Origin: Paenibacillus chibensis
Lineage (GTDB): Bacteria > Bacillota > Bacilli > Paenibacillales > Paenibacillaceae
Direction of reading: 5' to 3'
Assembly (NCBI RefSeq): GCF_004001045.1
Contig: NZ_BIMK01000020.1
Span: 29,659 to 93,658, forward strand
Length of the DNA: 64,000 nucleotides
Positions 45,562 to 54,366 of this stretch are shown one piece after another (the stretch's first letter is position 1; each line of letters begins with the position of its first letter). A model generated the notes under the pieces. The model saw only the letters and a program-made list of their open reading frames with translations, was not told the origin of the DNA and ran no database searches. A program made the position numbers and the translations under genes.

Positions 45562-46380
45562 TCATCCCTTGCAGCCGGGTCGTTTACCTTCGGCCAGCAT
45601 GCCGTTGATCCGCTCAATCAGCTGAGGAAGCTCGCTCATCGTTTGAATGGTGAAATCGGCCCCGTGCTGCATGAAGGTTTGCCGCGTTTTCGAAATGGCT
45701 GCCTCTTTTTCCGACTCGGTGAGTCCTTGGTACTCCGCTTCCGTCAGGCCCATCTCGGAGCTGCCGACCGCAACGCCGACCGACCACACGCCGGCCTGAA
45801 TGCCTTCCTGGATATCCGAAGCGGTGTCGCCGACCTTAACGACCTTCCAAGAGGCGGACAGCTTTAGCTCCTCCATGTTGCGGTAGATCATGTACGGGTA
45901 AGGTCTTCCGTATGAGTTTGTATCATCCGGTGTCACGACATGATCCGGACCGTAGCCTTTGTTCTTCGCACCCGAGATGACGACCTCCATCATCGAGCGG
46001 GTATATCCGGTCGTCGAGCCGATTTTCAGTCCCTGGGAGCGAAGCTCTTGTACCGTCTCGATGACGCCTGGAATCGGATCCGTATATTCGGACAAGGATG
46101 CCATCAGGGCAGGCTCGAATTCAGCGTACAGCCGCTTTACGTCCTCCTCGTCAAAGCTTCTTCCGTACTTGTCCTCCCACAGCCCAGACACTCTCGGCAT
46201 GGACAGCATCGCGCGGATATGATCAATTTTCAGCATGCCCATCGGACCTCTGGCTTCCTCCATCGTTACTTCGATGCCGGCATTCTTGAAAATATCCACG
46301 AACACGTTTACGGGTGCAAAGCATCCAAAATCCACCGCGGTTCCGGCCCAATCCATAATTACGCCCTCGATTTTGCTCAT
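45562..46380 (-). CDS. phnX: Phosphonoacetaldehyde hydrolase
   Basis: 272 residues from the ATG at 46380 (GGGAGG 9 bases upstream), overlapping the phnW stop by 4 bases. It splits phosphonoacetaldehyde into acetaldehyde and phosphate. This HAD-family enzyme needs a nucleophile Asp and a Schiff-base Lys, both visible: D10 in MDWAGTAVDFG and K51 in GPMGMLKIDH. The HAD motif VGDTASDIQEG is also present. It is the last gene of the 2-aminoethylphosphonate operon. Confidence 0.97.
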   Translation of the reverse strand: MSKIEGVIMDWAGTAVDFGCFAPVNVFVDIFKNAGIEVTMEEARGPMGMLKIDHIRAMLSMPRVSGLWEDKYGRSFDEEDVKRLYAEFEPALMASLSEYTDPIPGVIETVQELRSQGLKIGSTTGYTRSMMEVVISGAKNKGYGPDHVVTPDDTNSYGRPYPYMIYRNMEELKLSASWKVVKVGDTASDIQEGIQAGVWSVGVAVGSSEMGLTEAEYQGLTESEKEAAISKTRQTFMQHGADFTIQTMSELPQLIERINGMLAEGKRPGCKG

Positions 46381-47471
46381 CGTTTCATTCCTCCCATGTA
46401 ATCCGCTATGATGCCGCAAAGCTCCTCGATATCTTCCTTGTAGATTTCCCCGATGTTGCCGATGCGGAATGTGTCCACGTCCGTCAGCTTGCCCGGATAG
46501 ATGACGTAGCCTCTTTCTTTGATGTAGGCATAGAAATCGCTGAAGCTGAAGCCTTCGCTTGGAAAGAGGAAGGTCGTAATGATCGGAGACTGCTTTTCTT
46601 CCGCAATATAGGCCTCCATGCCGATGTCCGCAAGCTTTTGGCGAAGCAGACGGTTATTTTCCTGATAGCGCGCGAATCTTGCAGGGACTCCGCCTTCATC
46701 TATCAACTCATCGATCGCTTTGGCAAAAGCGGCGACGACATGGGTCGGAGAGGTAAAGCGCCATTTGCCGTCCTTGTCCATCCCTTTCCACTGATCGTAC
46801 AAATCAAGCGACAGGCTGCGCGCAATGCCTTGGCAAGCCTTAAGCTTCTCTAGCTTGGCGATCACGAATCCGAAGCCGGGAACGCCCTGGATGCATTTGT
46901 TGGCGCTGCTGATGAGATAATCGATCCCGAGCCCCGCCACATCGATTTCGATGCCGCCAAAGCTGCTCATGGCGTCGATAATCAATGTTTTTCCGTATTC
47001 CCTGGACAATTCGGCAACCTTGTCGATCGGATTTAGAATCCCTGTCGTCGTCTCGCAGTGAACCATCGCGATATGCGTCAGCTCCGGATCTGCCTCCAGC
47101 AGAGCTCTGAGCTCAGCCTCCTCCGGATGGCGGTCGTAGCTTACGCGGTACTCCGTGTAGTTCAAGCCAATATACTCTGCCATCTGGACGATGCGCTCGC
47201 CGTATGCGCCGTTCGTAACAATCAGCACCTTATCGTCATCGGAGATGGCCGATGTCATGACCGATTCCACCGCGAACGTTCCGCTTCCCTGCATCAGCAC
47301 GGCCGTATATTCCTGAGGATCGGCGCCAGCGAACGCCAGCAGCTGCGATCTGATTTTTTGCGTGATGGATTTATATTCATCGTCCCAGGTACAGCGGTCA
47401 AGCAGCATGACTTCCTTTACGGTGTGCGTCGTGGTCAACGGTCCTGGTGTTAACAGCTTGTAGTGGTTCAT
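46377..47471 (-). CDS. phnW: 2-aminoethylphosphonate-pyruvate transaminase
   Basis: 364 residues. It moves the amino group of 2-aminoethylphosphonate to pyruvate, giving phosphonoacetaldehyde and alanine. This is a class V PLP aminotransferase: N-terminus LLTPGPLTTT, QGSGTFAVES, DAMSSFGG and the PLP lysine K192 in SSANKCIQG are family-typical. It lies 21 bases after phnS and overlaps phnX. Confidence 0.97.
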   Translation of the reverse strand: MNHYKLLTPGPLTTTHTVKEVMLLDRCTWDDEYKSITQKIRSQLLAFAGADPQEYTAVLMQGSGTFAVESVMTSAISDDDKVLIVTNGAYGERIVQMAEYIGLNYTEYRVSYDRHPEEAELRALLEADPELTHIAMVHCETTTGILNPIDKVAELSREYGKTLIIDAMSSFGGIEIDVAGLGIDYLISSANKCIQGVPGFGFVIAKLEKLKACQGIARSLSLDLYDQWKGMDKDGKWRFTSPTHVVAAFAKAIDELIDEGGVPARFARYQENNRLLRQKLADIGMEAYIAEEKQSPIITTFLFPSEGFSFSDFYAYIKERGYVIYPGKLTDVDTFRIGNIGEIYKEDIEELCGIIADYMGGMKR

Positions 47472-47492
47472 TGTGCTTCGCTCCCCGCCTGA

Positions 47493-48485
47493 TTATTTTG
47501 CGCTATTGAAGAAGTCCTGATGTTCCTTAAGCAGCTCGACGGTCAACGGCTCGGCAAACTTCATGGATTGAGCCGGCTTGTTGACATCCTCCACGGTTTC
47601 GCCTTGATACAAAGCCACCGGATAGTTGGTGATTAGATCCTTGCGGGCATCCTTGATGATAGTCTCTGCCATTTTCATCGCCAGGTCGGTTGTGGCATTT
47701 TTCTTGTCCACCACGGCTACCGATTCCGTCAGCGAGAAATTCCCTTCGGACGGGTCCACGTAATCGATCGGCGCGCCGGAAGCCTTGGCCTTGACCGCTT
47801 GGTGGCGCAGACCGAAGCCTGCAGCGACTTCACCCGCCTCAACCTTTTTGATCGGGCCGGACCCGGAGCTTTCCAGATGCGGGCCGACGTTGGCGATCAG
47901 GTCATGCAAAACGGCTTTGCCTTCTTCCTTGCCATACTGGCTGATGATGGCCTGAACGAGCAGCCAGCCGGTGGAAGAGTCCATAATGTTCGGGATGGAG
48001 ACCAGACCTTTGAACTCTGGCTTCGTCAGGTCCTTGATCGACGCCGGCATCGGCAGACCCTTTTGCTTCAGCACTTCCGTGTTTACGAAAATCGATCCGG
48101 TATTGGCCAGAATCGGCATATAGTACGCTGGATACTGATCCATCGCATTCGTTGTAAACGACAGGTCCTTGTACATGGAGTACTTGCTCTGCGAGCTTTC
48201 GATAAAATAGGAGCTCATGGTGATGAGATCCGCTTCGATCTTGCCGCCCTCGGCCATCAGCTTGCCGCCGAGCTCCGAGGTGCCAAGCGATTGAAGCACA
48301 TATTGACCTTCGTAGCCGGCATTTTTAAGCGCGGTTTCCATGGAAGTGACGGCTTCCTCGTCGCCATTGGTATAAATGACCACCTTTTTCGCTTCTTCCG
48401 CTTTACTGCTGCCGCATCCGGTCATGGCAATGACCAGGCTGATGGCGAATAATGTGAGGAGCATTCCTTTAATCGTTTTGGACAT
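47493..48485 (-). CDS. phnS: 2-aminoethylphosphonate ABC transporter binding lipoprotein
   Basis: 330 residues from the ATG at 48485 (AGAGGG 10 bases upstream). A signal peptide with lipobox AMTGC is followed by a periplasmic-binding fold of the iron(III)/PhnS (FbpA-like) class: KVVIYTNGDEEAV, then NIMDSSTGWLLVQAI and the pivot YPVALYQGE. The operon places it as the 2-aminoethylphosphonate binder. Confidence 0.92.
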   Translation of the reverse strand: MSKTIKGMLLTLFAISLVIAMTGCGSSKAEEAKKVVIYTNGDEEAVTSMETALKNAGYEGQYVLQSLGTSELGGKLMAEGGKIEADLITMSSYFIESSQSKYSMYKDLSFTTNAMDQYPAYYMPILANTGSIFVNTEVLKQKGLPMPASIKDLTKPEFKGLVSIPNIMDSSTGWLLVQAIISQYGKEEGKAVLHDLIANVGPHLESSGSGPIKKVEAGEVAAGFGLRHQAVKAKASGAPIDYVDPSEGNFSLTESVAVVDKKNATTDLAMKMAETIIKDARKDLITNYPVALYQGETVEDVNKPAQSMKFAEPLTVELLKEHQDFFNSAK

Positions 48486-48609
48486 GGTCGTAAATCCCTC
48501 TTTCTTGAACATATTTTTATGGGAGCGGCCGGGGTTAACGGCGGCTTGGTACATCATCTTCAGGCGAACACTGACGCTTCTTCAGCACAGCGCCGGCTTT
48601 CCTTCTCAA

Positions 48610-50232
48610 CTACCTCGCGGCCCTTCTTTGCAGAACATCGCAGATTACCTTGATCAGCAGATTGGTGAAGAAGATCAGCAGCGACAGCACGAAGATCTCG
48701 TTAAACTTGGCGAAATGCTGCAGCTCCTTGATTTTGCTGGCCACAACGGATGTTTGGGCCGACACCAGGAAGATAATCCCGCTGATCGTCACCATCGAAT
48801 TGATGAAATAGTAGCTGAACATCTCGATGACCGTGGAGGCCGAGTTCGGCAGGATCACCCGATAAACGGTCTTGAACCAGCTGTCTCCGAGCAGCTCGCC
48901 CGTCGTTTCCCAGGAGGGGTTCATCTTGGACAGGGAGTTTTTGGCCATGAGATACGGCGTCGTAAACAGATGCACGATGTTGCACAGCACGATGATCGCA
49001 AACGTGCTCTTCAGGCTGCTGCCGTTGAAGAGGAGCAGGTACGAGATCCCGAGCACCATGCCGGGCACGGTATTGGTCATCATGGAGACAATGTCCGTGG
49101 CTCCCCTCGCCCGAAGCCTCGTGCGTACATTCAGCAGCGCCGCGGCGTACGCGGTCAGCGTTCCAAACAGGGAGGTCAGCAGCGAGGTCCATAGCGAGTT
49201 TTTGTAAACCCCGGTCAGATCGCTCGACTCCAGCACGCTCTTCACATGCTTGAATGTAAAGCTGAGATCATACGGGAAGCTGTTCATGAAAGGCGCGATG
49301 AACATGACGGCAAAGATGGAGAGCATGGACAGCACAATCACGGTAGAGACAATTCCGAAGCCGGTATCACGGACGCGGTGCCTCGGCAGCTCCACGCGGG
49401 TGATTTTGTCATAATGGTAATTCAGCTTCTCCAGGTACTGCAGCAGCCAAATCCCGAACACCGCGGGAACCAGCATCAGCACGGCGATGACCGCACCCTG
49501 GTTGAAATCCGGTATGGAGCCGAGCATGACCTGATACAGCTGGGCCGCAATGACCGAATACGTTCCGCCTACCGAAGCAGGGATCCCGAAATCCGTGAAG
49601 CTCAGGATGAACGAAAGGACAAAGGCTCCGCCCAGCGCGCCCGCAAGCGGCCGCACGACGGTATTCAGAAAGCTCCGGGCCGTCCCGTCGCCCATAAGCC
49701 TCGATACGATAATGAATTTCTTATCGATATAGCCGAAGGCGTTATGAATCAGCAGAAAGGCCGGCGGCAGCGTGTAGATGACATAGCCTGTCAGCAGGCC
49801 GTTGAAGCCATATATTTCGAATAAGTTCCGTCCGATGAGCTTCGTGATCAGCCCCTGATTGCCAAACGAGTACATGATGGCGAATCCATAGGTAATCGTC
49901 GGCAGCAGCATCGGCACGATGATGACGGTTCTCAAAACGCCCTTGATGGGACGGGATATGTTGGTACAGTGAATGGAGTAGGCCAGGATAAAACCAAGCA
50001 CCGTGGTCAGGACAGCCGTAACCACTGATACTTTGATGCTGTTCCAGGTCGCTCCGAGCATGTCCCGTTCCTTCCAGACGGACACGTAGTTCGCAAACGC
50101 AAAGCCCTGATCGGTTTCAAACGAACGGATGAACAAAACGATAAGCGGCAGGAAGAGAAATCCGGCAAACAGCAGCAGCAGCAGGGTGAAGACGATACGC
50201 ATCTCGGGTTTAACGCTATGCATATGACTCAC
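48610..50232 (-). CDS. 2-aminoethylphosphonate ABC transporter permease, fused two-domain type
   Basis: 540 residues with about twelve transmembrane helices in two homologous permease halves, instead of separate PhnU and PhnV proteins. EAA-like loops are seen near residue 180 (RLMGDGTARSFLNTVVRPL) and near 440 (LLGDSWFKTVYRVILPN). The frame overlaps the ATPase gene by 17 bases. The GTG at 50232 or an ATG three codons later (50223) could be the start. It belongs to the FbpB/PotB-like superfamily. Confidence 0.92.
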   Translation of the reverse strand: MSHMHSVKPEMRIVFTLLLLLFAGFLFLPLIVLFIRSFETDQGFAFANYVSVWKERDMLGATWNSIKVSVVTAVLTTVLGFILAYSIHCTNISRPIKGVLRTVIIVPMLLPTITYGFAIMYSFGNQGLITKLIGRNLFEIYGFNGLLTGYVIYTLPPAFLLIHNAFGYIDKKFIIVSRLMGDGTARSFLNTVVRPLAGALGGAFVLSFILSFTDFGIPASVGGTYSVIAAQLYQVMLGSIPDFNQGAVIAVLMLVPAVFGIWLLQYLEKLNYHYDKITRVELPRHRVRDTGFGIVSTVIVLSMLSIFAVMFIAPFMNSFPYDLSFTFKHVKSVLESSDLTGVYKNSLWTSLLTSLFGTLTAYAAALLNVRTRLRARGATDIVSMMTNTVPGMVLGISYLLLFNGSSLKSTFAIIVLCNIVHLFTTPYLMAKNSLSKMNPSWETTGELLGDSWFKTVYRVILPNSASTVIEMFSYYFINSMVTISGIIFLVSAQTSVVASKIKELQHFAKFNEIFVLSLLIFFTNLLIKVICDVLQRRAAR

Positions 50233-50968
50233 CGAACAGGTTATAAATGTTCTGCCGTTTGATCTGCAGCTGCTTGATGATGAACTGCTCTACGAAATCA
50301 TTGGCCGGATGGTGGATGATGTCCTGAGGCGTGCCGAACTGCGAGATTTTGCCCTGGTTGATGATCAGGATTTTGTCCGACAGCGTTAAGGCTTCCTCCG
50401 GATCATGCGTCACAATGATGGTCGTCAGCTTGAATTCCCTTGCAATCGATTGGATCCGCTGTTTGATGGACTCCTTAATCACTCCGTCCAGCGCGCTGAG
50501 CGGCTCGTCGAGCAGCAGGATTTTCGGCTTCGTGACCAGCGTTCTGGCGAGTGCCACCCGCTGCTTTTGCCCGCCGGAGAGCTCGCCGATCCTCTTTTTC
50601 AAATGCGGGGTCAATTCCAGGAAATCGATATACTCCTGAACCTCCTTCTTGCTCGCCAGTCCCTTTTGATTGCGCAGGCCGTAAACGATGTTGTCATAGG
50701 CGTTCAGATTCGGAAACAAGGCGTAATCTTGAAAAACAATATTGAAACCGCGCTTTTTCATCGGGACACGGGTCAGGTCCACATCGTTAAAAACAATGCT
50801 GCCGTGATCCATGGGGGTCAGACCCAAAATCAGATTGAGCAGGGTCGTCTTCCCGCTGCCGCTTGGACCGAGGAGCGACACGATTTCGCCGGTGCCGATT
50901 TCGAGGTTGATGTCATCCAGAACTGTTTTATCGTCAAATTGTTTGCTAATATGATGCAGCTTCAGCAA
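50216..50968 (-). CDS. phnT: 2-aminoethylphosphonate ABC transporter ATPase
   Basis: 250 residues from a TTG at 50968 with AAGGAGG 8 bases upstream; a longer frame from 51016 has no ribosome site. Walker A is GPSGSGKTT, the signature LSGGQKQR, Walker B ILLLDEP and the switch His in VTHDPEEA. It is the first gene of the operon phnT-permease-phnS-phnW-phnX, which covers uptake to central metabolism. Confidence 0.94.
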   Translation of the reverse strand: MLKLHHISKQFDDKTVLDDINLEIGTGEIVSLLGPSGSGKTTLLNLILGLTPMDHGSIVFNDVDLTRVPMKKRGFNIVFQDYALFPNLNAYDNIVYGLRNQKGLASKKEVQEYIDFLELTPHLKKRIGELSGGQKQRVALARTLVTKPKILLLDEPLSALDGVIKESIKQRIQSIAREFKLTTIIVTHDPEEALTLSDKILIINQGKISQFGTPQDIIHHPANDFVEQFIIKQLQIKRQNIYNLFGESYA

Positions 50969-51030
50969 ACCGCTCACCTCCTTAAGCACAACCCCAGTAT
51001 AAGAACCATATGTCATCCCGAATGCGTGAC

Positions 51031-51085
51031 TGTGTAAATTTTGCGTAAATTATGCATAACTGTTTCATAACTTATGACCAACTCT
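51031..51085. promoter_or_regulatory. 11-bp-phased direct-repeat array, candidate DeoR operator
   Basis: Five consecutive 11-mers start at 51031, 51042, 51053, 51064 and 51075: TGTGTAAATTT, TGCGTAAATTA, TGCATAACTGT, TTCATAACTTA and a weaker TGACCAACTCT. One helical turn spacing on one DNA face is what DeoR/GlpR-type repressors bind. It lies between the divergent phn operon and DeoR-type regulator gene. Confidence 0.6.
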
Positions 51086-51220
51086 ATCGCTGCTTTACAG
51101 GTTCCAAATCACGATCTATGTAAAATCTATTGAACTCTTGGGGACCGGACAGTACACTGGAATTGTTTGTGCTGTAGACAAGCATTGCCATTTTACGTCA
51201 TATATTAGCGGGTGAACGAA

Positions 51221-51991
51221 ATGCTGCCACTGGAAAGGCAAAAGAAAATACTGGATCTGTTAGCCGTCAAAAAGGTGCTCAAAATGAATGAGTTGACCGA
51301 TGAATTGGATATTTCCGTCGATACGCTGCGCAGGGATATCCAACTGCTCTCCAGCCAAGGGAAGATTGAAAAAATCTACGGCGGGATCAAGCTGGTCGAC
51401 CGGTTCGGGGAATCCTCCATGGACGAACGGATGGTCAATCATTTGGAGGAAAAGGAACAAATCGCCCGCAAATGCAGCGAGTTCATTCAGGATGGTGACT
51501 GCATCTATATCGACAGCGGCTCGACAACCTATCAGATTGCCAAATATATCAAACAGAAAAAGAAGCTTACGGTGATTACGAACTCCATTCCGGTCATTAA
51601 CGAACTCATGAACTGCGAAGTCGAGCTGATCATGATCGGGGGAAAAATCCGTCAGGACGAGCAGTCGGTCGTGGCCTTCGACTATATTTTCAATTTCCAT
51701 GAGCTGAACGTGCGCAAGGCTTTTATCTGCTGCAGCGGCATCACGATCGAAAGAGGCATCTCGGACTATAATCTGGAGGAAGCCGTCACGCGCAAAAAGA
51801 TGATCGAGCTCTCCAAAGAGGTGTTTGTAGCTGCAGACAGTACGAAATTCGGCAAAGACGTCACGATTTCCATCGCGCCGCTGGACCGGATCCATACCAT
51901 TGTGACGGATGGGAATGTAGACCGGAGCTTCCTTCCGAAGTTCAAAAAAACGGACACGAGTCTCGTCATTGCCGGCTATGAGTTCGAATAA
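51221..51991 (+). CDS. DeoR-family transcriptional regulator
   Basis: 256 residues from the ATG at 51221; a GTG three codons earlier (51212) is possible, and both have weak ribosome sites (GGGTG). An N-terminal helix-turn-helix (ELTDELDISVDTLRRDIQLL, about 22-42) and a DeoR sensor domain with IYIDSGSTTYQIAKYI and DSTKFGK are seen. Divergent from the phn operon, it likely represses it until a phosphonate or phosphorylated intermediate binds. LysR-type PhnR control is more usual for such genes, so a DeoR partner is a variant. Confidence 0.92.
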   Translation: MLPLERQKKILDLLAVKKVLKMNELTDELDISVDTLRRDIQLLSSQGKIEKIYGGIKLVDRFGESSMDERMVNHLEEKEQIARKCSEFIQDGDCIYIDSGSTTYQIAKYIKQKKKLTVITNSIPVINELMNCEVELIMIGGKIRQDEQSVVAFDYIFNFHELNVRKAFICCSGITIERGISDYNLEEAVTRKKMIELSKEVFVAADSTKFGKDVTISIAPLDRIHTIVTDGNVDRSFLPKFKKTDTSLVIAGYEFE

Positions 51992-52014
51992 GCAATGAAA
52001 TCAATACAGGCACG

Positions 52015-52068
52015 AAAAAGAAGCGGACCGCTTTCCTGAGGAAGTTCAGAAGCATGGCCCGCTTTTTA
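52015..52068 (+). terminator. Intrinsic terminator of the DeoR gene
   Basis: Stem AAGCGG / CCGCTT with flanking A- and T-runs about 25 bases after the stop codon. The long imperfect middle lowers certainty. Confidence 0.6.
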
Positions 52069-52162
52069 TTTGGTTTGCCAAAACGATAGTTGATCGTTCG
52101 ATGCATGGGTTATTGGGTTTCGGTTGCCGACGAAGATATCAATTCCCCTGGCGTTTGTACGG

Positions 52163-53554
52163 TTATTCCTCTACGTATACCCGCTTCACCCGACTGCCCA
52201 GACGGCTCAGAATTTCGTTGGTCACCGTGCCGCAGCGGCCGGCGATCTCACTGGCCGTGATCGTTTCCTCGCCGTCTTGTCCGATCAGCGTGACCGTGTC
52301 CCCCTGCCGGACGCCATCGATGGAGGTCACATCCAAGGTCAGCTGATCCATGCAGATGCTTCCGACGATGCTTGCACGCTGCCCCCGGATAAGCACATAT
52401 CCCCCATGCTCGGACAGCGACCTCGGAATGCCGTCGGCATAGCCGATGGATACGGTTGCGATCCTTATATTTCGAGATGGGACATAATCACGCCCATATC
52501 CGACCGGATGACCGGCCTCCACCTCTTTCACCTGGGTCACGGCGGCCTTCAGCGTGAGTACGGGCCGTAAGTCGGCACGTCTTCGCACCTGATCCCCCTC
52601 CTGGCTTAAAAGCCCGTACAGCGCAATTCCCGGCCGGACCAGATCATAGCCGTCCACCGGATAGTTCAGAATGCCGTAGCTGCTCTGGATATGGATTTGC
52701 CCTGGGTCCACCCCTTCCAGATTCAGCTGTCCGATCACATGATTGAACCGGCGGAACTGCTCCCGCGTGAAATCGGTCTCCGCCTCTTCCAGACTGCCTG
52801 ACATCGACAGGTGACTGAACGTACCTGTAACCTGCAAATGCGGGAAACGGTAGCAGGCCCGAATGGAGGGGAGATCCCCATACGGCTCGCCCAGCCGGTT
52901 CATGCCGGTGTCGATTTTGACGTGTACGTGAATCGGAGCGCCGTATGATTCCAGGGATTCGCCGTATTCTCTGCTTACCAGCGTCTGGGTCAGCCGGTAA
53001 TGGGCAAGTATGGAGGCCAGTTCTGGGGAGGTGTATCCCAGGACGAGAATCTCGCCTTGAATGCCATGCTGTCGCAGCCTGATCCCTTCACCGATCTCCG
53101 CCACGGCAAAATGGCGAATGCCGCTGCGGTTCAGCGCCTGCGCCACCTCTACGCTGCCATGGCCATAGGCATCGGCCTTTATAACTGCCATGATGCGCGT
53201 CCCCGCGGGCAATAACCGCTGCAATTCAGCTGCATTATGCCGCAAATGCCCCAGATTGATCTCCGCCCAAGCCCGGTGACGACAGCTCACCACCTCCGGT
53301 CGGCGGCCGGAGGGATGTATGGGAGCGTAAGGTGTCTTGGGATGGACTGAAGGAACCGGTACAAGGACAGGCATTGGCAGCGAATGATACCGGGATAGCC
53401 GCAGCGCGCCTTTATAGCGATGCCGGATGTTGGCTCCTGCCGGTTCAGAACCCGGTAATCGTCGTTGTTCCATGCCGGTTGCCGTCAGCAGCATCACAGC
53501 AGGAAAAAGAACCAGCGGCACGCAAGCGAGCACTGTCAAGAGGATCAGGTTCAT
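52163..53554 (-). CDS. vanT: VanT-like serine/alanine racemase, short-anchor form
   Basis: 463 residues from the ATG at 53554, overlapping the vanXY-like stop by 4 bases. One transmembrane helix (about 2-26), a proline-rich linker (about 50-90), then a full alanine-racemase fold with PLP lysine K126 in MAVIKADAYGHG and the second-domain IVGSICMDQLTLDV. VanT makes D-Ser (and D-Ala) for D-Ala-D-Ser ligases. Known VanT proteins have about ten helices of an acyltransferase-like domain in front; here a single helix replaces it. The operon position supports VanT and not housekeeping Alr, but activity on serine is not proven. Confidence 0.82.
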   Translation of the reverse strand: MNLILLTVLACVPLVLFPAVMLLTATGMEQRRLPGSEPAGANIRHRYKGALRLSRYHSLPMPVLVPVPSVHPKTPYAPIHPSGRRPEVVSCRHRAWAEINLGHLRHNAAELQRLLPAGTRIMAVIKADAYGHGSVEVAQALNRSGIRHFAVAEIGEGIRLRQHGIQGEILVLGYTSPELASILAHYRLTQTLVSREYGESLESYGAPIHVHVKIDTGMNRLGEPYGDLPSIRACYRFPHLQVTGTFSHLSMSGSLEEAETDFTREQFRRFNHVIGQLNLEGVDPGQIHIQSSYGILNYPVDGYDLVRPGIALYGLLSQEGDQVRRRADLRPVLTLKAAVTQVKEVEAGHPVGYGRDYVPSRNIRIATVSIGYADGIPRSLSEHGGYVLIRGQRASIVGSICMDQLTLDVTSIDGVRQGDTVTLIGQDGEETITASEIAGRCGTVTNEILSRLGSRVKRVYVEE

Positions 53555-54366
53555 GATCCACCCTCCTCCCCTCCCAAACGGTGAAAGATCGTCAAGATGC
53601 ATCCGTTCACGTTATTTCCCGAAACCTCCACCCGGGCACCTTTGCCCATGTTGATCGGGATCTCTTTCACTTCTCCCGACTCCGCAAAAAACATCTCGAT
53701 CAGATGCCCCTTCATTTTTTTGAACAAATGGGGTCCGTTCCAGGTAAACTGCTGCATGTACAGCGTATACTCCTCCAGGCACATACCGTACTGCGCCATG
53801 AGGGTCGCATGGGGAATGCCAACATAACGAAAATGCCACGGCTCGCAAGCAATATGGGTAAGATGCTCCTTTCCCTGCCTGTAGCGCTGCACAAAGCCGT
53901 AGTCCGCTGCCAGCCGCCGGAAATCCGCAAATACGCCGTGATCCGGAAAGGATGGGCAGAGATAGTCGACGCCTGCGTTCAGCTCGCCGACATCGACCGC
54001 AAGCCCCGTCTGGTGCTCGCTCTCATTGGGCCGTGCCACATAACTGGCGGTAAATATCGGCCCGTTGTCTGCGTAGGACTTCTCGTAAATCCGCTGCTGC
54101 TCCATGCGGGTGCGGTAGCCGCTGACGATGCCGATCTGCGCTTCAGCCCGGCAGGCTTCAAGCAAAGCCTCCAGCTGCCGCAGGCATGTCCGCTCCAGGC
54201 GCATATGCTTCTCCTCCGTGCTTGCAGGCGCAATCTGCTGAACAGGCGCTAAATATTTGCTATGAATGGCAGACTGCAACGGATGCTCGGAATTCACCAG
54301 AATCAGAGGACCCGTATGGATCATGTTCGGATTCATGCGAATCACGCTTTCGCCTGTGCGAATCAT
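53551..54366 (-). CDS. VanXY/VanY-like D,D-peptidase (family M15)
   Basis: 271 residues; ATG with AAGGGGG 7 bases upstream, overlapping the ligase stop by 4 bases. Zinc site: H118 and D125 in SEHQTGLAVDVG, catalytic E175 and H178 in EPWHFRYVG. There is no signal peptide, so it would work in the cytoplasm on D-Ala-D-Ala dipeptide or on pentapeptide precursor, as VanXY does. A C-terminal extension of about 70 residues with a beta pattern (VEVSGNNVNGCILTIF) is absent from the shortest VanXY proteins. Gene order ligase-VanXY-VanT equals that of vanC/vanE type clusters. Confidence 0.82.
   Translation of the reverse strand: MIRTGESVIRMNPNMIHTGPLILVNSEHPLQSAIHSKYLAPVQQIAPASTEEKHMRLERTCLRQLEALLEACRAEAQIGIVSGYRTRMEQQRIYEKSYADNGPIFTASYVARPNESEHQTGLAVDVGELNAGVDYLCPSFPDHGVFADFRRLAADYGFVQRYRQGKEHLTHIACEPWHFRYVGIPHATLMAQYGMCLEEYTLYMQQFTWNGPHLFKKMKGHLIEMFFAESGEVKEIPINMGKGARVEVSGNNVNGCILTIFHRLGGEEGGS

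Noticed and set aside
52163..53554. Plain housekeeping alanine racemase
   Set aside because: Not fully excluded, but the N-terminal helix, 4-base coupling to a VanXY-like gene and EKYSL ligase in the same operon favour a VanT role.
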